Source: Isoperla grammatica (taxonomy: Eukaryota; Arthropoda; Insecta; Plecoptera; Perlodidae). From it: a DNA stretch of 64,000 nt. This document shows, piece after piece, positions 21,863 to 31,527 of the stretch (position 1 is the first letter of the stretch; each line of letters starts with the position of its first letter). A model generated the notes under the pieces. That model was not told where the DNA came from and did no database searches. It saw only the letters and a program-made list of their open reading frames with translations. The stretch is from contig OX246747.1 of the NCBI GenBank assembly GCA_945910005.1, positions 8,023,966 to 8,087,965 of the forward strand. Direction: 5' to 3'. The position numbers and the translations under genes are program-made.

Positions 21863-21888
21863 TTTGACATTCAGAGCACTGGGCTGGT
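21811..21888 (-). pseudogene. 28S rRNA fragment upstream of the R2 site
   Basis: The minus strand reads CAGCCCAGTGCTCTGAATGT, then CAAAGTGAAGAAATTC, GCGCGGGTAAACGGCGGGAG and TAACTATGACTCTC. This is the conserved 28S sequence just 5' of the R2 insertion site, close to the metazoan consensus. About 78 bp remain; homology stops at the palindrome at 21889. Confidence 0.9.
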
Positions 21889-21914
21889 AAATTGAGAAGG
21901 TACCTTCTCAATTT
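21889..21914. repeat. Perfect 26-bp palindrome at the 28S stub border
   Basis: AAATTGAGAAGG joined to CCTTCTCAATTT through TA is perfectly self-complementary. It lies exactly where 28S homology ends. It may be a recombination or end-joining scar; its function is unknown. Confidence 0.85.
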
Positions 21915-22094
21915 ATTTCGTGTGACGAAACCCAGAAAATGGTGAACAATATTATATATAAAGTTGAGACTTTTGAATATATATTTCTTGATTATATAAC
22001 GTGGCATTGTATTATTTAACAAAAAAATGAATTTTATAAAAACATGGATCAAAGAAAGTTGTCAATATAATAATAACGCTGGTAACTCTTTTAC

Positions 22095-22166
22095 CTGAAG
22101 CCCTACGGCAATATTGCCGAAGTCTGCTTCTGAAAGATGATCGGGTTTCTTGCACGTTGCTTTCAT
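22095..22166 (-). CDS. Candidate 72-nt exon, unknown gene
   Basis: The minus strand has TTGTTTCAG|ATGAAAGC at one end and CTTCAG|GTAAAAGAG at the other. The frame between is open (MKATCKKPDHLSEADFGNIA, then VGLQ) and its length is a multiple of three. I cannot link it to other exons or a family. It may be chance. Confidence 0.25.
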
Positions 22167-22431
22167 CTGAAACAACAAGTTAAATAAAGAATGGTGATAA
22201 AAACAAAATAACAACACACTTTATTTTTGAGGTTTAATACCCCTTAATTGCTTAGAAATGAATGTTCAGAAAAAAAATACAATTTTGGTTAAAGATTGCA
22301 TGAAATACAGTTTTTCAGTCTCTAGGTCTAAACAGTTAAAATGGTCACTTTCACCTTCAGCTACTAAAATACCGAATCTATGCAAACTTGTTTTAATTCG
22401 TATAAAAACAAGATAATTATGTTTTAGTCTC

Positions 22432-24142
22432 TCCTACATAATGACTGTATACACTGTACAGTGCTTGCATGCACTCTCCTACATAATGACTGTATACACT
22501 GTACAGTGCTTGCATGCTCTCTCCTACATAATGACTGTATACACTGTACAGTGCTTACATGCTCTCTCCTACATAATGACTGTATACACTGTACAGTGCT
22601 TGCATGCTCTCTCCTACATAATGACTGTTTACACTGAGCAGTGCTTACATGCTCTCTCCTACATAATGACTGTATACACTGTACAGTGCTTACATGCTAT
22701 CTCCTACATAATGACTGTATACACTGAGCAGTGCTTACATGCTCTCTCCTACATAATGACTGTATACACTGTACAGTGCTTGCATGCTCTCTCCTACATA
22801 ATGACTGTATACACTGTACAGTGCTTACATGCTCTCTCCTACATAATGACTGTATACACTGTACAGTGCTTGCATGCTCTCTCCTACATAATGACTGTAT
22901 ACACTGAGCAGTGCTTACATGCTCTCTCCTACATAATGACTGTATACACTGTACAGTGCTTGCATGCTCTCTCCTTCATAATGACTGTATACACTGAGCA
23001 GTGCTTGCATGCTCTCTCCTACATAATGACTGTATACACTGTACAGTGCTTGCATGCTCTCTCCTACATAATGACTGTATACACTGAGCAGTGCTTACAT
23101 GCTCTCTCCTACATAATGACTGTATACACTGTACAGTGCTTGCATGCTCTCTCCTTCATAATGACTGTATACACTGAGCAGTGCTTGCATGCTCTCTCCT
23201 ACATAATGACTGTATACACTGAGTAGTGCTTGCATGCTCTCTCCTACATAATGACTGTATACACTGTACAGTGCTTGCATGCTCTCTCCTGCATAATGAC
23301 TGTATACACTGTACAGTGCTTGCATGCTCTCTCCTACATAATGACTGTATACACTGTACAGTGCTTGCTTGCTCTCTCCTACATAATGACTGTATACACT
23401 GTACAGTGCTTGCATGCTCTCTCCTGCATAATGACTGTATACACTGTACAGTGCTTGCATGCTCTCTCCTACATAATGACTGTATACACTGTACAGTGCT
23501 TGCATGCTCTCTCCTACATAATGACTGTATACACTGTACAGTGCTTGCATGCTCTCTCCTACATAATGACTGTATACTCTGTACAGTGCTTGCATGCTCT
23601 CTCCTACATAATGACTGTATACACTGTACAGTGCTTGCATGCTCTCTCCTACATAATGACTGTATACACTGTACAGTGCTTGCATGCTCTCTCCTACATA
23701 ATGACTGTATACACTGTACAGTGCTTGCACGCTCTCTCCTACATAATGACTGTATACACTGTACAGTGCTTGCATGCTCTCTCCTACATAATGACTGTAT
23801 ACACTGTACAGTGCTTGCATGCTCTCTCCTACATAATGACTGTATACACTGTACAGTGCTTGCATGCTCTCTCCTACATAATGACTGTATACACTGTACA
23901 GTGCTTGCATGCTCTCTCCTGCATAATGACTGTATACACTGTACAGTGCTTGCATGCTCTCTCCTACATAATGACTGTATACACTGTACAGTGCTTGCAT
24001 GCTCTCTCCTACATAATGACTGTATACGCTGTGCAGTGCTTGCATGCTCTCTCTTACATAATGACTGTATACACTGTACAGTGCTTGCATGCTCTCTCCT
24101 ACATAATGACTGTATACACTGTTTAGTGCTTGCATGCTCTGC
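22432..24142 (+). repeat. 45-bp minisatellite, about 38 copies
   Basis: The unit starts ATGACTGTATACACTGTACA, continues GTGCTTGCATGCTCTCTCCT and closes ACATA. The left half (to about 23225) alternates a GTACA and a GAGCA variant and G/A in TTGCATG, with 90- and 180-bp higher-order periods; the right half is nearly uniform GTACA. Each unit contains the 12-bp palindrome CACTGTACAGTG plus TGTATACA and TGCATGCA. As 45 is divisible by three and the unit lacks stops, long ORFs exist on both strands (up to 346 codons); these are by-products of the repeat. Confidence 0.97.
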
Positions 24143-24144
24143 AG

Positions 24145-24215
<71 letters not shown>

Positions 24216-24275
24216 AATTATTTTAATATAGCCTTTATTATTATTTTTCACACACACACAGATATATATATATAT
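24143..24275 (+). repeat. (ATT)n microsatellite with short CA and TA tracts
   Basis: About 70 bp of ATT repeats at 24145-24215, then CACACACACA and TATATATATA up to 24275. Directly follows the minisatellite. Confidence 0.95.
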
Positions 24276-24527
24276 CCTGACCCCATTCCATGTGAAAGTA
24301 AGCCAAACACCACCTTCAGCGAAAACAAACGCCACCGCATCAGTGCTTTAACAATAGAATCGCGCCGCCCCGCACCTCCACGTTCTACAGCAGTGGGCAT
24401 ACAGACAACGCGCGCCTCGGCTGTCAGTAGTCAGTCGACGACTCGACGTTGGGCTCTTGAATGAGAAGGACGTGATAGGAACTCGTTAACATGCCAGATG
24501 CAAACTGGCCAAACGTCGAGCTTTCCA

Positions 24528-24908
24528 CCTGCCCGTGGACTGCTACCTTATCGCGGTGGGCAGGTTTGCGTGCTTTGTTGATCCCGAGAGCTATGCCGGC
24601 GGAAGCGTATGCTTCTGGTAGGGCCACCCAAGCCGGACTGGTCGAGGAGGAGAAGTCAGACGAAGTGTAGTCCACACCCCAATCCCCTTTCCCCCCCACT
24701 GTCACATTGAATATTTCGCCTCCCACTTGGCCCTGCCCTCCCTTGCTGGACTCCCGTATGACGACTCACGCGACGTACAATGGATCTGATTCGGATGTGG
24801 CTTTATTCTTCATTATCATCTTTCTCATCTTCATTATCACCCGCTCATCGTCTCGATTAGCCATCGTTGCCTAAATATGAGACGTTAAGCCCCATTAATC
24901 AATCAATC
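24528..24908 (+). repeat. SINE-like family A1 inserted in repeat C
   Basis: Begins CCTGCCCGTGGACTGC and ends GACGTTAAGCCCCATTAATC. Predicted P2 here gains a pair (TGGACTGC), while the P2' strand has GTAGTCC, giving a G-U instead of G-C pair, so pairing is kept. Confidence 0.9.
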
Positions 24909-25295
24909 ACCAGTATACTCACACAAGCGGCGGAATATCCTGGTAGACAACAAATCCATATATATATATATTTAAATAAATAAAATTAGTAGACTATCAA
25001 AAGAATGACAATGTGTAAATAAATGATCCATGGCAGCATTTGCAGAGTGTTCTATTTAAAAATGTCAGTTTTTTCTAGCTTCATAACGGAACCGCCAAAG
25101 CTCGTCATCATCCTCGTCTGTCAATCATCGCTTGCATGAAGGCTTATGATTATTGGCCCAACTCCCCGGGTATACATGCCCATTTCTGTGGCCCTTATCA
25201 GTTTTTCACAGTGGTCGAATCGTTTTGACCATTTCGGCTGCTGTAATGGCCTCCAGGGCCTCCTCGCATACGTTTTTTTGTGTTTTCCACTGTGG

Positions 25296-25597
25296 GACTA
25301 TTCTGGTAGGGCCACCCTAGCCGGACTGGTCGAGGAGGAGAAGTCAGACGAAGTGCAGTCCACACCCCAATCCCCTTTCCCCCCCACTGTCCCATTGAAT
25401 ATTTCTCCTCCCACTTGGCCCTGCCCTCCCTTGCTGGACTCCCGTATGACGACTCACGCGACGTACAATGGATCTGATTCGGATGTGGCTTTATTCTTCA
25501 TTATCATCTTTCTCATCTTCATTATCACCCGCTCATCGTCTCGATTAGCCATCGTTGCATAAATATGAGACGTTAAGCCCCATTAATCAATCAATCC
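25296..25597 (+). repeat. SINE-like family A1, 5'-truncated
   Basis: Starts at ATTCTGGTAGGGCCACCC, inside the element, and ends GTTAAGCCCCATTAATCAAT. It interrupts the duplicated segment between CTTTTCCACTGT-like and CCCAATAATG sequences that are nearly continuous in copy 1 (about 12430-12460). Confidence 0.88.
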
Positions 25598-25785
25598 CAA
25601 TAATGTCATTGAAGCTTTGTTTGGTAGAAGGCCCTATTTACTAACATATTGAATAGGTAAGTGAATTTAGACTTATCCCTAAGAACTAGTTTAATTACGT
25701 TACTCTAGCAACCACAGTGGAACTAGAGTTACAAGCATAAGTTTAAATCAAACTGAAAATGGCCATAGTAACCATATGCTACAGC

Positions 25786-26097
25786 CCGTCTGGGCCTGGG
25801 GAAGAATATACCCAAAGTGACTCTGCTAGACGTAAGAGGCGGCGAAAGGAGACCCTGTCCCTTCTCCCCCCCGTACCACTGTCCCACTGAATAATTCTCC
25901 TCCCACTTGGCCCTGCCCTCCCTTGCTGGACTCCCGTATGACGACTCGCGCGACGTACAATGGATCTGATTCGGATGTGGCTTTATTCTTCATTATCATC
26001 TATTTAATCTTCATTATCACCCGCTCATCGTCTGGATTAGCCATCGTTGCATAAATATGAGTCGTTAAACCCCATTAATTAATCAATCAATCGATCT
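25786..26097 (+). repeat. SINE-like A3
   Basis: GCCCGTCTGGGCCTGGGG, CTGCTAGACGTAAGAGGCGG, the middle module, and GAGTCGTTAAACCCCATTAA with (ATCA)n. Position-equivalent to the A3 at 12641-12898. Confidence 0.85.
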
Positions 26098-26427
26098 ATT
26101 CCCAGTGTTATTTGTTTTATCTTTGCTATCTCTCCTCACTATATACCCCTATCCATTGTCACAACAGTCAAGATACAATTCAAACTGGTCGGTCCAATAC
26201 CTCCAAGACCAACCAAATGAAAAAAGAAGAAGAAGAACTCGACACACGGAAGCGGCACTCGCCAATGCATAAAGGCCAAACCATCAAGGTCTTGAAATAT
26301 GTGTTCTGCATAATGTTATAAGAACTTACTTTTTACACAATAGTAATCAGTATCTTCAAGGTTTTGTAACTGGGCATCATCTAATTTAAATCCACCTTTA
26401 CGTCTGAAACAACCATTTAGTTGCAAG

Positions 26428-27646
26428 ATGGCGGAGGACGATATCACAAGGATCGTTATAACCAAGCCTGGTGTCCTGGCGTTCGGTGAAGGCCTGCCTG
26501 CTGGACCGAGCATCGAGTCGTTCTTCCAAGATGAGACCGTCGTTCAGGTGTCTTGCGGTTCCAACCACTCTGCAGTTGTCTGCGCATCCGGCCGAGTCTA
26601 CACTTTCGGAAAGAATCAAGACAACGGATTGATGAACAACAATGGCGACCAGGTCGCTGAGCTGTGGCTTGTTGACACTCTCAGCTCTGTTAGTAAAACT
26701 CGAGCTGTTTGTTGAATTGGATACACCAAGTTCCTCACTGACAGGGTTATATTCATGTGGGATGAATGATCAAGGTCAGCTTGGCCTCGGTCACGTCAAA
26801 AAAGCCCACACACCCGTCCTGGTTGCCGGTCTGCCGCCCATCAAGAAAGTTGCTGCTTGTCTGCACACGGTGGTTCTTGCCGACGGCGGTGAGGTGTGGG
26901 TGTGTGGATACAACAAGTTTGGCCAATTAGGACTTGGTCATACAACCATCAAACCTCATTCACCCACGTGACCAACCTCCCCGAGGCCATCATTGACATA
27001 TCGTGTGGCGGGTACCATACAGTTCTTGTCTCGGCCTCTCAGGCACTCTTGATAACTGGGCGGAATAACGAAGGTCAGCTTGGTCTTGCCTTAGCCGAAA
27101 CCTTGTCCAGCTTTACGCGCGTATCGACGCCGTCATCAGCCGTGGCTGCCGTGTCCTGTGGTTATTACCACACTGTGGCCCTCAGAGTCGATGGGACGAC
27201 CTGGGCTTGGGGTAATAATGGAAATGGTCAGTTGGGTACCGGTGACAGGGTTAAGAGATCCGCCCGCTCTAGAATGATTGGCCTCGAGGACCAGACTGTC
27301 TCCCAGGTCATCGCTGTTCGCGCAACACTGCGATGTTGACACAGGAAGGGGATGTGTTTGTGTGCAGTAGTGGACTAAGTGGTCAGTAGGGTCCGCGGAA
27401 GGAATCCTTTTCGGTGGCGACTTGGTTGCCGAAGTCACCTGGGCTGATTGTTCAACAGGTGGCCTTTGCTGAGACGTATTCTTTACTCTTGATAGTTGAG
27501 AAGGCAAACATCACACCGGCACCGCAACTAGGGATCAGTGTTGCAGAGAGGGGCGACCGGGTGAGAAATGGTACAACCGAATTAGAACGGAACATCATGA
27601 TCACTCTCGAGTGTCCTGTTTGCTTCAAGGTCATTATCAATCGATA
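26428..27646 (+). pseudogene. RCC1-repeat protein with RING-like C-terminus, frameshifted
   Basis: The ATG (CAAGATGGCG context) starts MAEDDITRIVITKPGVLAFG. RCC1 beta-propeller repeats follow: VSCGSNHSAVVCASGRVYTF, YSCGMNDQGQLGLGH, WVCGYNKFGQLGLGH, ISCGGYHTVLVSAS and VSCGYYHTVALRVDGTTWAW with NGNGQLGTGD. The frame changes twice, near 26700-26740 and 26950, and a stop occurs near 27388. The last segment, TELERNIMITLECPVCFKVI, resembles the start of a RING or related zinc finger, cut off at about 27646 where the inverted copy begins. RCC1 propellers bind chromatin or protein partners, and a RING would suggest a ubiquitin ligase; that role is inference. There are no introns over 1.2 kb, so it may be a retrocopy, a captured gene, or of viral or transposon origin. 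Confidence 0.75.
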
Positions 27647-27659
27647 ATGTTTTTCAATC

Positions 27660-28115
27660 GAGACAGTCTGGTCCTCGAGGCCAATCATTCGAGAGGGGGC
27701 GGATCTTTTAACCCTGTCCCCGGTACCCAACTGACCATTTCCATTATTACCCCAAGCCTAGGTCGTCCCATCGACTCTGAGGGCCACAGTGATGATGACG
27801 GCGTCGATACTTGCGTGAAGCTGGACAAGGTTTCGGCTAAGTCAAGACCAAGCTGGCCTTTGTTATTCCGCCCAGTTATCAAGAGTGCCCGAGAGGCCGA
27901 GACAAGAACTGTATGGTACCCGCCACACGATATGTCAATGATGGCCTCGGGGAGGTTGGTCACGCGGTTGAATGAGCTTTGCTGGTTTGTATGACCAAGT
28001 CCTAATTGGCCAAATTTGTATCAGCACACCCACACCACACCGCCGTCGGCAAGAACCACCGTGTGCAGACAAGCAGCAACTTTCATGATGGGCGGCAGAC
28101 CGGCAACCAGGACGG
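27660..28115 (-). pseudogene. Inverted partial copy of the RCC1-like gene
   Basis: The minus strand repeats 26812-27302 at about 85-90% identity by eye: AGLPPIMKVAACLHTVVLAD, NLPEAIIDISCGGYHTVLVS, ITGRNNKGQLGL and GTGDRVKRSAPSRMIGLEDQ. Deletions and stops break the frame. The two copies are head to head around a spacer of about 350 bp. The upstream end is cut at 28115 by repeat B, with overlap GGAC-CGG at the join. Confidence 0.85.
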
Positions 28116-28396
28116 ACCGGTCGAGGTGGGTCCCTCCTCGTGGTGACCGGTGCCCGCAAAGAGGGCTCTCGTGCACATCTTTAATCATCACTTTCTTCAT
28201 TGTGCCTTCATCATCCTTTCTCTTCTTACTTTCATTACCTTCTTCCTCATCCGTGCCGGCCCTCTTTACGATCCAAACGCCCACCAGTCCCCCCGCCCCG
28301 AAATGGTTTGTTTACGGCTTGTTCCCCTGATGACGACCCCAGCAATGATTAGGTTATGATTCGACTCTCTGATTGATTTGACAGCACTTGGGCTTG
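28116..28396 (+). repeat. SINE-like family B, copy 1
   Basis: Begins ACCGGTCGAGGTGGGTCCC. It is nearly identical to 54271-54556 over about 280 bp, ending in GATTTGACAGCACTTGGGCTTG. Its 5' end can form ACCGGTC/GACCGGT (28116-28122 with 28145-28151), and GGTGGG (28125-28130) can pair with CCCACC (28280-28285), a nested layout like family A. The AC/TTC-rich middle and C-rich segment parallel family A in outline but not in sequence. No protein is inferred. Confidence 0.85.
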
Positions 28397-28589
28397 TATA
28401 ATAAAATAAAAATAAACATTCGACTTACCCGCGCGGGTGTTTCGATAAGTGCACTCGATTAAAAATAAAAACATAATTGACTCCAATAACGTTTGTGACT
28501 ATTGAATCCAATAACATAATTTCATCCAATAATGATTGTGACTATTCTATTTGAAAAAGGCAATACTGATAGAATAATCATATATACTA

Positions 28590-28765
28590 AGCCCAAATAT
28601 CAATCAATCTCTATCATCTTTCTCATCTTCATTATCACGCGCTCATCATCTTGATTAGTAGTAGTAGTATTCTTTATTAGCAACGGGGCTACTGCCCCAC
28701 AAGTGCAATATGATACAATACAATACAATAAATTGAATGCAGCTATAGGCCTACATACACGTTTC
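28590..28765 (-). repeat. SINE A tail and LINE 3' end with hairpin
   Basis: 28590-28656 is family A tail material on the plus strand. At 28656-28765 the minus strand shows GGGGC-AGTA-GCCCC, then GCTAATAAAGAATAC and (TAC)n. This matches the layout of the LINE 3' end at 2334-2480. The stretch 28766-29174 has no recognised feature. Confidence 0.5.
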
Positions 28766-29186
28766 TCTTACTACACTCGTCACGAGAGAATGACATTTAC
28801 TTCCCAACCATGGTAATGTTGATTTAAATGCGTATCGGACTATTATAATGTCGATTTAAGTTCTTATAATTCAATTAATGGCAGAAATCGGCATTGTTTT
28901 GCTTTCGGAACCAAAAATTAATGTTTTGTAAAACATTATTTATAATTATGGACAGTGTAAACTCGCTTCAACACAAAATTCAATGATACAAATTTTCAGA
29001 CTATTGAAACGTTTATTTAGGCTTTCGGGCTATATAAGCAGCGCGCTCCCAGGCAGGAGCATCAGTCATCTTCAGAACTCCGACCTAGTGACTTCAAGAG
29101 TGGTTCTCGTCGCAACCAAGTGTGTGTGCAGTTTAATACAATGCAGTTTTTGTTTTGCGAAAAGTTATTGGAATTGTTATTTTAAT

Positions 29187-29575
29187 CCTGCCCAGGGACT
29201 GCCACCTTATCGTGGTGGGCAGGTTTGCGTGCTTTGTTGATCCCGAGAGCTATGCCGGCGGAAGCGTATGCTTCTGGTAGGGCCACCCAAGCCGGACTGG
29301 TCAAGAAGGAGAAGTCAGACGAAGTGCAGTCCACACCCCAATCCCCTTTCCCCCCCACTGTCCCATTGAATATTTCTCCTCCCACTTGGCCCTGCCCTCC
29401 CTTGCTGGGCTCCCGTATGACGACTCACGCGACGTACAATGGATCTGATTCGGATGTGGCTTTATTCTTCATTATCATCTTTCTCATCTTCATTATCACC
29501 CGCTCATCGTCTTGATTAGCCATCGTTGCATAAATATGAGACGTTAAGCCCCATTAATCAATCAACAATCAATCA
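29187..29575 (+). repeat. SINE-like family A1, reference copy
   Basis: Complete 389-bp copy between 12-bp target duplications TGTTATTTTAAT (29175-29186 and 29576-29587). Predicted core: P1 CCTGCCC 29187-29193 with GGGCAGG 29217-29223; P2 GGACTGC 29196-29202 with GCAGTCC 29326-29332; P3 ACC 29204-29206 with GGT 29214-29216; CGAA at 29320-29323. The long ORF across it (29225-29515) is shared by other young copies and is not taken as coding. Confidence 0.95.
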
Positions 29576-29704
29576 TGTTATTTTAATATCAGTTGTGTTC
29601 TTTTACTAGGCTCAGCATTAAATTGCTTGTGAAAGTGAAATGACGTTGAAAGTGAAGTGAAATATTTATTTTGTTAGCAATGCCCGGTTTAGAAAACGTT
29701 TCTA

Positions 29705-29830
29705 CCTGCCCAGGGACTGCTACCTTTATCGTGGTGGGCAGGGTTGCGTGCTTTGTTGATCCCGAGAGCTATGCCGGCGAAAGCGTATGCTTCTGGTAGG
29801 GCCACCCTACCCGGACAGGTCGAGGAGGAG
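29705..29830 (+). repeat. SINE-like family A, 5' part only
   Basis: CCTGCCCAGGGACTGCTACC to GTCGAGGAGGAGAAG, then a local AGAAGAATATTGTTAAAACG triplication. The 3' end is missing. Confidence 0.85.
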
Positions 29831-30350
29831 AAGAATATAGTTAAAACGAGAAGAATATTGTTAAAACGAGAAGAATATAGTTAAAACCTAGTCGACGATA
29901 GACTCTTGAATGAGAAGGACGTGATGGGACTTCTCAGTGATGCAGATGTATCCCTCTGAACGAAAACTATTACCGAATATTTGTTGGTTACTTACGACCT
30001 GGCGACGCCCCTCTATGAACTCATCCTTCTTCTTACGTGAAGCCAATAATTGTACAATTATCTTCCTTGAATAGTTTGTATTACGTGATAGCAAACGATG
30101 GGCGACCTAAATCTTCGAAGACGAAAGCTTGATTTTTGGTTCTCTTGCAACTTTCCGAACAACTTTTTCTGTATCTTTGCTATCTGATTCTTCAACGTTA
30201 CTCTGTTCAAATTTGTTGTTCCTTCCGCACGGATCTAATTTATTGACTTAAGGTTTTAAGTTCATCAATGAGTTTCGATTTTTCTTTTAGTTTTGTTGTC
30301 AAAAAGTTAACATCTTCATCGTGTTGTTTATACAATTTCAAAATAACATC

Positions 30351-30735
30351 CCTGCCCAGGGACTGCCACCTTATCGTGGTGGGCAGGTTTGCAATTTTTG
30401 TTGATCCCGAGAGCTATGCTGGCGGAAGCGTATGCTTCTGGTAGGGCCACCCAAGCCGGACTGGTCGAGGAGGAGAAGTCAGACGAAGTGCAGTCCACAC
30501 CCCAATCCCCTTTCCCCCCCACTGTCCCATTGAATATTTCTCCTCCCACTTGGCCCTGCCCTCCCTTGCTGGACTCCCGTATGACGACTCACGCGACGTA
30601 CAATGGATCTGATTCGGATGTGGCTTTATTCTTCATTATCATCTTTCTCATCTTCACTATCACCCGCTCATCGTCTCGATTAGCCATCGTTGCATAAATA
30701 TGAGACGTTAAGCCCCAATAATTATCATCATCATC
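30351..30735 (+). repeat. SINE-like family A1
   Basis: Full copy starting CCTGCCCAGGGACTGCC and ending GTTAAGCCCCAATAATTATC. Core pairings intact. From 29836 to 30350 I recognise nothing apart from a weak repeat C-like sequence (CTCTTGAATGAGAAGGACGT) near 29900. Confidence 0.9.
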
Positions 30736-30738
30736 ACT

Positions 30739-30871
30739 GGACACCTTACCTAGCACTTACAGGCTCGCGGGCGCCCTGTTGTTCTTTAAATACGTACCTG
30801 TGAGTTTACAACAAATCTAAACACAAATCAAAAATAAAAAGTGAAGTTATACACACGCACACTATCACTGG
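30739..30871. repeat. Dispersed repeat E, second copy
   Basis: Shares ACACCTTACCTAGCACTT, CAACAAATCTAAACAC and ACACACGCACACTATCACT with 1434-1560, with blocks in a different order. Confidence 0.55.
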
Positions 30872-31145
30872 AAAGGAAAGTAAGGTCTCTCTGATATCGG
30901 CTCAGAGTCTAAAACACAGTCTAACGTTTCTGCCTCACAGGTGACAGGCAAAAATTCTGCTCTCAGTAAAGTTTTGCACTGCATAGAGTTTATATTAGCG
31001 GCAGTCAATCAGTTATGCATATTTCTAAGCATATTTGCCGTAACTTTGAAACTAAGTTCAGCTCTTCTCTTTTTGCGTAGGTGAATTTGATTCGAATTAG
31101 TCGTCAGACATCATTTATCATTTATTCATTTCTTTATTTATTCAC

Positions 31146-31527
31146 CCTGCCCAGGGACTGCCACCTTATCGTGGTGGGCAGGTTTGCGTGCTTTGTTGAT
31201 CCCGAGAGCTATGCCGGCGGAAGCGTATGCTTCTGGTAGGGCCACCCAAGCCGGACTGGTCGAGGAGGAGAAGTCAGACGAAGTGCAGTCCACACCCCAA
31301 TCCCCTTTCCCCCCCCACTGTCCCATTGAATATTTCTCCTCCCACTTGGCCCTGCCCTCCCTTGCTGGACTCCCGTATGACGACTCACGCGACGTACAAT
31401 GGATCTGATGAGGATGTGGCTTTATTCTTCATTATCATCTTTCTCATCTTCATTATCACCCGCTCATCGTCTCGATTAGCCATCGTTGCATAAATATGAG
31501 ACGTTAAGCCCCATCAATCAATCAATC
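31146..31527 (+). repeat. SINE-like family A1 with target duplication
   Basis: Complete copy between 12-bp repeats TTTATTTATTCA (31133-31144 and 31528-31539). Core pairings intact. Confidence 0.93.

Larger units (their letters stand above)
24275..25785 (+). repeat. Repeat C and duplicated segment, copy 2, with two SINE insertions
   Basis: Same block order as 11791-12640: CTGACCCCATTCCATGTGAA, CGCGCCGCCCCGCACCTCC, the (TA)n tract, TCCATGGCAGCATTTGCAGA, CATCATCCTCGTCTGTCA and TTTGGTAGAAGGCCCTAT. A family A1 SINE (24528-24908) replaces about 20 bases of repeat C, and a truncated A1 (25296-25597) sits in the later part. Neither is in copy 1, so both inserted after the duplication. Confidence 0.78.

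Noticed and set aside
22441..23226. CRISPR-like array
   Set aside because: Units are directly tandem with no spacers, in a eukaryotic context.
22441..24215. Long ORFs (261-346 codons) on both strands of the minisatellite, as a repetitive protein
   Set aside because: The 45-bp unit is divisible by three and has no stops in several frames, so open frames are automatic. No start context, splice site or flanking coding sequence supports a gene.
29225..29515. A conserved peptide of about 100 residues encoded by SINE A1 copies
   Set aside because: The same ORF appears in young copies only because they are nearly identical. It crosses the C tract and differs in frame among copies with different C-run lengths.
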